6,993 nucleotides of DNA, taken from assembly GCA_039934475.1 (NCBI GenBank), contig JBDTMC010000418.1:1-6993 (forward strand), given 5' to 3'. Positions 1 through 4,290 of this stretch are shown here, piece after piece (the first letter of the stretch is position 1; each line of letters opens with the position of its first letter). The stretch comes from JBDTMC01 sp039934475. Its GTDB lineage: Bacteria; Acidobacteriota; Terriglobia; Bryobacterales; Bryobacteraceae. Made by a program: the position numbers and the translations under genes. The notes below the pieces were generated by a model. The model was not told where the DNA came from and did no database searches. It was given only the letters and a program-made list of their open reading frames with translations.

Positions 1-243
1 GGTAACGAAGAGGGCTCCGGCTAAGCGAAGCGGCCACCCGGCGAGGGCGCCGAAGAGCGCGTAGAAATAGGGCGAGAGAGGCGGCTTGTCGAACCAGATG
101 TCGCGATAGAGGGTTGCGCCGTTGAGGAGCCGGATGGCAGCAGCGGCAGGGTAGGCTTCTTCCACCCACACGATCCGCCAGTGAGTGAGGCGGGCGACGA
201 GCACCGTCAGAAAGAGTAAGGCGAAGGCGGCGCGGGGCCGCAT
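1..243 (-). CDS. GT-C type membrane glycosyltransferase (ArnT/PMT-like), N-terminal fragment
   Basis: This is the first 81 codons of a protein that runs off the left edge; no stop is present. It begins with a short basic stretch and a hydrophobic segment (about residues 5-18, AAFALLFLTVLVAR), which looks like the first membrane span. A loop follows with a conserved-looking EEAYPAAAAIRLL, then LYRDIWFDKPPLSPYFYALFG. This arrangement (acidic residue in the first periplasmic loop, then a [FD]KPPL motif before the next hydrophobic segment) is typical of PMT_2/ArnT-like GT-C enzymes, which transfer sugars from polyprenyl-phosphate donors to lipid or protein acceptors outside the cytoplasmic membrane. 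The ATG directly follows the galU stop (TAA-ATG), with a good Shine-Dalgarno inside the end of galU, so translation is probably coupled. Donor and acceptor cannot be told from this fragment. A general 'GT39-like membrane protein' is the safest label. Confidence 0.72.
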   Translation of the reverse strand, partial: MRPRAAFALLFLTVLVARLTHWRIVWVEEAYPAAAAIRLLNGATLYRDIWFDKPPLSPYFYALFGALAGWPLRLAGALFVT

Positions 244-1128
244 TTACTTCCTTTCAAGTAACTGCTGGAGGCGGACGCGGAAGTCGGCGCCATAGAGTGG
301 GTCGGCGAGCGCGAATTCCACGAACGATTCGAAGAAGCTGGGGAAGTTGCCGATATCGTAGCGGCGCTCATTGGACGCGAGTTTGACTGCGATGACGGGC
401 TTACCTTGTTCGCACAGCATCTGGATGGCGTCAGTGAGTTGGATTTCTCCCTTTTTGTCGGGCCGGACGCGAGCGATGAGATCGAAGATGGCGGGCGAGA
501 AGACATAGCGGCCGGCGATGGCGAGGTTGCTGGGGGCGTCGGCGGGTTTGGGCTTCTCAACGAGTTGTTTGACGCGAAAGGAATCGCCGATGCCGTCCAT
601 GGGCGCGACTACCCCGTAATGCATGGTTTGTTCGAGGGGAACTTCTTCCACGGCCACGACGCAACTGGCTTGCTCTTCTTCGAAGACCTTGATCATACGG
701 GCTACGCAGCGGGATTGGGCGTGCAGGCCGATGATGGAATCGCCGAGGGCGAGGACGAAAGGTTGTTGGCCGGCAAAGTTGCGGCCGCAGGCGACGGCGT
801 CTCCCAACCCGTTTTGCATGCGCTGGCGGGTGTAGTAGAAATTGGCGCGCAGGTCTTCGAAGCTGACCTCCTGCATGAGGTCCAGCTTGTTGGTGTTTTG
901 CAGAGTACGAGTTAGTTCAGGGTCGCTATCGAAGTGATTTTCAATGGAAGATTTATTGCGGCCAGTGACAAAGAGGATTTGATCGATGCCGTTGGCGACC
1001 AACTCCTCCACCACGTATTGAACGATGGGTTTACGGCCCACAGGCAGCATTTCCTTAGGCTGCGATTTGGTGGCGGGGAGGAGCCGGGTGCCGAGGCCGG
1101 CGACAGGGATGATTGCGCTGCGGATCAC
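244..1128 (-). CDS. galU: UTP-glucose-1-phosphate uridylyltransferase (UDP-glucose pyrophosphorylase)
   Basis: Makes UDP-glucose from UTP and glucose-1-phosphate in the cytosol, feeding exopolysaccharide, glycolipid and cell-envelope sugar synthesis. With the GTG start used here the protein is 294 residues, a normal GalU length. Visible features: the nucleotide-binding loop at residues 8-30 (PVAGLGTRLLPATKS, then KEMLPV); GLGDAV at 107-112, in the position of the usual GLGHA; the metal-binding aspartate at about D130 in ALGDS, where many relatives have GDD; VEKPKP at 190-195 with the sugar-phosphate-binding lysine K192; and GRYVFSP at 206-212. The frame stays open upstream to a TTG at 1185, but that would overlap rluD and add residues without family resemblance. 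The GTG at 1128 gives VIRSAIIPVAGLGTR, matching the usual MIRKAVIPAAGLGTR beginning. No Shine-Dalgarno precedes this GTG; a -10-like TATAGT ends 6 bases before it. The downstream glycosyltransferase directly abuts its stop. Confidence 0.95.
   Translation of the reverse strand: MIRSAIIPVAGLGTRLLPATKSQPKEMLPVGRKPIVQYVVEELVANGIDQILFVTGRNKSSIENHFDSDPELTRTLQNTNKLDLMQEVSFEDLRANFYYTRQRMQNGLGDAVACGRNFAGQQPFVLALGDSIIGLHAQSRCVARMIKVFEEEQASCVVAVEEVPLEQTMHYGVVAPMDGIGDSFRVKQLVEKPKPADAPSNLAIAGRYVFSPAIFDLIARVRPDKKGEIQLTDAIQMLCEQGKPVIAVKLASNERRYDIGNFPSFFESFVEFALADPLYGADFRVRLQQLLERK
247..252 (-). promoter_or_regulatory. Ribosome binding site of the glycosyltransferase, inside galU
   Basis: On the minus strand the last codons of galU read GAA AGG AAG TAA and are followed at once by ATG. 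The AGGAAG lies 3 bases before the ATG (AGGA core 5 bases before it). It supports the ATG at 243 as the start and suggests translational coupling with galU. Confidence 0.6.
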
Positions 1129-1144
1129 TTTACGACTATATAAC
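1113..1144 (+). promoter_or_regulatory. Putative rluD promoter, predicted start at or near the ATG
   Basis: TATATA (1137-1142) or the overlapping TATAAC (1139-1144) can serve as -10. TTGCGC (1113-1118) is a -35 candidate at 18 bp from the first or 20 bp from the second. TATAAC ends 6 bases before the rluD ATG at 1151, placing the predicted start on that ATG. The -10 overlaps the galU -10 on the other strand, so the two promoters probably compete for polymerase. Confidence 0.4.
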
Positions 1145-1161
1145 GGTGTGATGGTTGTACA
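1135..1161 (-). promoter_or_regulatory. Putative galU promoter, predicted start at or near the GTG
   Basis: On the minus strand TATAGT (1140-1135) matches the -10 consensus at five of six positions and ends 6 bases before the galU GTG, so a transcript would begin at or beside the start codon. A weak -35 candidate TGTACA (1161-1156) lies 15 bases upstream, shorter than the usual 17. The -35 is doubtful; the -10 is the main evidence. Confidence 0.38.
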
Positions 1162-2047
1162 GGCGGAAGCAACGGATGCAGGCAAGAGACTGGATCATTT
1201 CCTGCAAGAAAAACTGTCCCAGTTTAGCCGCAGCCGGCTACAGGAGTGGGTGAAAGACGGACGGGTGACCATGGATGGCGCGGTTGTGAGGAAGCCGTCA
1301 GTGACCCTGCGAGGGAGCGAAGCCGTGGAGGTGGAACCGGCAGAACCTGCGCCGTTGAAAGCGTCGCCGGAGGACCTGCCGGTGGCAGTGTTGTACGAAG
1401 ACGAAGATGTGATCGCCGTCAACAAGGCCGCCGGAATGGTGGTGCATGCCGGAGCGGGACGGCATAGCGGCACGCTGGTGAACGCGCTGCTGCACAAGTT
1501 TGGGGCGTTGTCGGGGGTAGCAGGGGAGTTGCGGCCGGGGATTGTGCACCGGTTGGACCGGGAAACGAGCGGCGTGCTGCTGGTGGCAAAGACGGATTTC
1601 GCGCACCGGCACCTATCGGAACAGTTTGCCTCGCGCCATGTGGAGAAGACGTACCTGGCGATGGTCCATGGAGTAGTGAAGGCGGACACGGGGAAGATCG
1701 ACAAGCCGATTACGCGCGACCCGGTATGGCGGACGAAGATGACGGTAAGGACCGGGACGGGGCGGACGGCGCACACGGAATTTAAGGTTCTGCGGCGCTT
1801 TGAGAAGTTTACATTTCTGGAAGTGATGATCGGAACGGGGCGTACGCATCAGATTCGCGTCCATCTGGCGAGCCTGGGGCATCCGATTGTTGGCGATCCG
1901 CTGTATGGTGCGCCGGCGGGGACGTTGGAAGGGCGGTTTTTTCTGCATGCGTGGCGTATCCGGTTCGATCGCCCGTCCAGCGGGGAGAGGAAGACTCTGA
2001 CGGCGGAGTTAGCGCCTGAGTTAGAGCGGTGGATGGCGGCGCTATAA
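1151..2047 (+). CDS. rluD: 23S rRNA pseudouridine synthase, RluD-type (RluA family)
   Basis: Isomerises uridine to pseudouridine in large-subunit rRNA; E. coli RluD modifies the helix 69 loop (1911, 1915, 1917). The protein is 298 residues from the ATG. An S4 RNA-binding domain occupies about residues 10-65 (KRLDHFLQ, SRSRLQEWVKDGRV). The catalytic domain follows from about residue 80: VNKAAGMVVHAG, then HRLDRETSGVLLVAKT with the catalytic aspartate at D136 (D139 in E. coli RluD), and GRTHQIRVHLASLGHPIVGDPLYG near the C-terminus split around residues 230-255. The pattern PITRDP...RTKMTV after the catalytic motif resembles RluD more than RluC, but subfamily assignment by eye is not certain. 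The frame is open upstream to 1025, but that overlaps galU and lacks family similarity. A GTG at 1148 is the nearest alternative start. No Shine-Dalgarno is seen. The stop codon lies within the -10 box of the next gene. Confidence 0.9.
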   Translation: MVVQAEATDAGKRLDHFLQEKLSQFSRSRLQEWVKDGRVTMDGAVVRKPSVTLRGSEAVEVEPAEPAPLKASPEDLPVAVLYEDEDVIAVNKAAGMVVHAGAGRHSGTLVNALLHKFGALSGVAGELRPGIVHRLDRETSGVLLVAKTDFAHRHLSEQFASRHVEKTYLAMVHGVVKADTGKIDKPITRDPVWRTKMTVRTGTGRTAHTEFKVLRRFEKFTFLEVMIGTGRTHQIRVHLASLGHPIVGDPLYGAPAGTLEGRFFLHAWRIRFDRPSSGERKTLTAELAPELERWMAAL

Positions 2048-2048
2048 T
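2043..2048 (+). promoter_or_regulatory. Consensus -10 box for the VWA gene
   Basis: TATAAT is a perfect -10 and overlaps the rluD stop codon (TAA at 2045-2047). Initiation would be expected near 2055, giving a leader of only about 12 bases before the ATG at 2068. A -35 is not convincing: TTAGAG at 2021-2026, 16 bp upstream, matches poorly. Confidence 0.5.
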
Positions 2049-2067
2049 TGAATTCACAGTGCCCCGT

Positions 2068-3021
2068 ATGATGAAGTTCGTTGCCCACCTCGCCGGATTG
2101 TGCGCCGCCGGATTCGCATTGATCGCGTCCTTGCCCGCGCAAGAGCAACCGGCAAAGGCACCGGCAAAGGTGGAAGACCAGGATCCCAACCGCATTGTAC
2201 TGGACGTCACCCGGGTAAATCTGCTGTACACCGTGAGCGACAAGAAGGGGCGCTTTGTCACCAACCTGTCGAAAGACGACTTCGAGATCATTGAGGGCAA
2301 GAAGAACCAGAACATCCTGGAATTTACGGCGGAGACCGATCTGCCTTTGCGGCTGGCGATCCTGATTGACACCAGCAACAGCATCCGCGAGCGGTTCAAG
2401 TTTGAGCAGGAAGCAGCCGTGGAATTTGTGAACAGCCTTCTACGGCCAAAGAAGGACAAAGCGATCCTGGTGAGCTTCGACACGGCGGCGGAGTTGGTGG
2501 CGGACCTGACCGATGACCCCGAGATCCTTTCGAAGGCGATCCGGGACTTGCGACCGGGCGGCGGCACCGCCCTTTATGACGCGATTTACTTCGCCTGCCG
2601 CGACAAGCTGATGATGGACCAGCCGCGCTACAAGTTCCGCCGCGCGATGGTGATTTTGAGCGACGGCGACGATAACCAAAGCCGCTATACCCGCGACCAG
2701 GCGCTGGAGATGGCGCAGAAGGCGGACGTGGTTATCTATACCATTTCGACGAACATCACACGGATTGAGTCAGAAGGCGATAAGGTGCTGAAGTACATGG
2801 CGGCCGAGACGGGCGGGCTGTCCTTGTTCCCGTTCCGGCTGGAAGACTTGAATCAGTCCTTCGAGAATATTTCGAATGAGCTGCGGCACCAGTACAACGT
2901 GTTCTACCGGCCTGAGCCGCTGAAGGCCGATGGGCTCTATCACCCCATCAAAGTGGGCGTGAAAGGCCGCCGGGACCTGGTGGTGAGGGCGCGCAAGGGA
3001 TACTACGCGCCGAAGATGTAA
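2068..3021 (+). CDS. Secreted VWFA-related (Acidobacterial-type) domain protein
   Basis: A 317-residue exported protein of unknown function. It starts with MMK and a hydrophobic stretch ending ASLPA-QEQ, a type I signal peptide with likely cleavage after about residue 24; Cys12 is not in a proper lipobox. A Pro/Ala/Lys-rich linker follows, then a beta-rich segment (about 43-90; LDVTRVNLLYTVSD, NLSKDDFEIIEG) typical of the N-terminal part of 'VWFA-related Acidobacterial domain' proteins. The von Willebrand A domain spans about 96-270 and keeps a full metal site (MIDAS): DTSNS at 101-105, Thr167 in GGGTALYD, and Asp199 in LSDGDDN. This implies metal-dependent binding to a protein or surface ligand in the periplasm or outside. 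The C-terminus (HQYNVFYRPE, RARKGYYAPK) is also typical of the family. In-frame starts at 2029, 2059 (GTG) and 2071 (ATG) are possible; 2068 or 2071 give the cleanest signal peptide. It has its own -10 box despite a 20 bp gap from rluD. Confidence 0.85.
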   Translation: MMKFVAHLAGLCAAGFALIASLPAQEQPAKAPAKVEDQDPNRIVLDVTRVNLLYTVSDKKGRFVTNLSKDDFEIIEGKKNQNILEFTAETDLPLRLAILIDTSNSIRERFKFEQEAAVEFVNSLLRPKKDKAILVSFDTAAELVADLTDDPEILSKAIRDLRPGGGTALYDAIYFACRDKLMMDQPRYKFRRAMVILSDGDDNQSRYTRDQALEMAQKADVVIYTISTNITRIESEGDKVLKYMAAETGGLSLFPFRLEDLNQSFENISNELRHQYNVFYRPEPLKADGLYHPIKVGVKGRRDLVVRARKGYYAPKM

Positions 3022-3034
3022 GCCCGAGCCCACC

Positions 3035-3043
3035 TGTTATAAT
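3035..3043 (+). promoter_or_regulatory. recA promoter, extended -10
   Basis: TGTTATAAT combines a perfect -10 (TATAAT, 3038-3043) with the upstream TG of an extended -10 element. No TTGACA-like -35 is found at 16-18 bp, consistent with an extended -10 promoter. The expected start is near 3050, about 40 bases before the recA ATG. I find no E. coli-type (CTGT-N8-ACAG), Bacillus-type (GAAC-N4-GTTC) or alphaproteobacterial (GTTC-N7-GTTC) LexA box here. Confidence 0.55.
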
Positions 3044-3059
3044 CACCGTTTTTGAAGCG

Positions 3060-3073
3060 CCGCCCACGGGCGG
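3060..3073 (+). promoter_or_regulatory. Small GC-rich hairpin in the recA leader
   Basis: CCGCC and GGCGG pair around a 4-base CACG loop. The 3' arm runs into the purine-rich GGGGAAAGA (3072-3080), the only Shine-Dalgarno-like stretch before the recA ATG at 3091, so folding could affect ribosome access. A short GC stem in GC-rich DNA may also be chance. Confidence 0.25.
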
Positions 3074-3090
3074 GGAAAGACTGGCATTCG

Positions 3091-4149
<1,059 letters not shown>

Positions 4150-4172
4150 CCGCGTTTTCGTAATCCCACCTT

Positions 4173-4200
4173 GAGCGGGCGTGCCATTGCGCGTCCGCTC
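4173..4200 (+). terminator. Hairpin downstream of recA, possible terminator
   Basis: Arms GAGCGGGCGTG and CGCGTCCGCTC (11 bases each, nine Watson-Crick pairs and two G-U) enclose a CCATTG loop, starting 24 bases after the recA stop. There is no T-run after it, so it is not a classical intrinsic terminator; it may terminate weakly or protect the 3' end of the mRNA. Confidence 0.45.
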
Positions 4201-4213
4201 ACTATCGGTCTGG

Positions 4214-4242
4214 TTGACAACTTGGTTGCTTTCCCATTTAAT
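4214..4242 (+). promoter_or_regulatory. Sigma70-type promoter of the TonB-receptor-like gene
   Basis: A perfect -35 TTGACA (4214-4219), a 17 bp spacer, and TTTAAT (4237-4242), which matches the -10 consensus at five of six positions. Predicted start near 4249, leaving a leader of about 41 bases. This is the strongest promoter in the window by inspection. Confidence 0.68.
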
Positions 4243-4255
4243 GGTTTGACCATTA
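4239..4255. promoter_or_regulatory. Palindromic operator candidate over the -10 and start point
   Basis: TAATGGT-TTG-ACCATTA is a perfect inverted repeat with 7-base arms and a 3-base centre. It covers the end of the -10 box and the predicted start of transcription. Its core TGGT-N3-ACCA is that known for FadR-subfamily GntR regulators such as PdhR, LldR and FadR. A protein bound here would be expected to block initiation, so a repressor is the likeliest reading. The regulator is not encoded in the window. Confidence 0.5.
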
Positions 4256-4278
4256 GATAGTCGTGCATTCCACTGACC

Positions 4279-4284
4279 AGGAAA
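4279..4284 (+). promoter_or_regulatory. Ribosome binding site of the TonB-receptor-like gene
   Basis: AGGAAA ends 6 bases before the ATG at 4291 (AGGA core 8 bases before). It fixes the start and contrasts with galU, rluD and the VWA gene, which lack a visible Shine-Dalgarno. Confidence 0.55.
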
Positions 4285-4290
4285 ACCAAG

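Noticed and set aside
406..915. 169-codon plus-strand open frame opposite galU
   Set aside because: It lies wholly antisense to a clear galU and shows no recognisable domain; long antisense frames are common in GC-rich genes.
1025..1150. Longer rluD start (340 residues)
   Set aside because: The additional 42 residues are antisense to the conserved GalU nucleotide-binding loop and do not resemble an RluD N-terminus.
1129..1185. Longer galU start at a TTG (313 residues)
   Set aside because: The extra 19 residues would overlap rluD, do not resemble GalU N-termini and lack a Shine-Dalgarno; the GTG at 1128 fits the family.
2049..2056. TGAATTCA palindrome just after the VWA -10 box
   Set aside because: Eight bases is short, and a chance palindrome around a GAATTC is likely; no second copy was seen nearby.
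1809..2567. 252-codon minus-strand open frame across the rluD-VWA junction
   Set aside because: It is antisense to two well-supported genes, has low-complexity Ser/Arg/Thr-rich composition and no family signature.
4150..4290. Small RNA or short gene in the recA-receptor gap
   Set aside because: The gap is accounted for by a hairpin, a promoter, a palindrome and an RBS; the 70-codon plus-strand frame from 4263 runs into the receptor gene in another frame.
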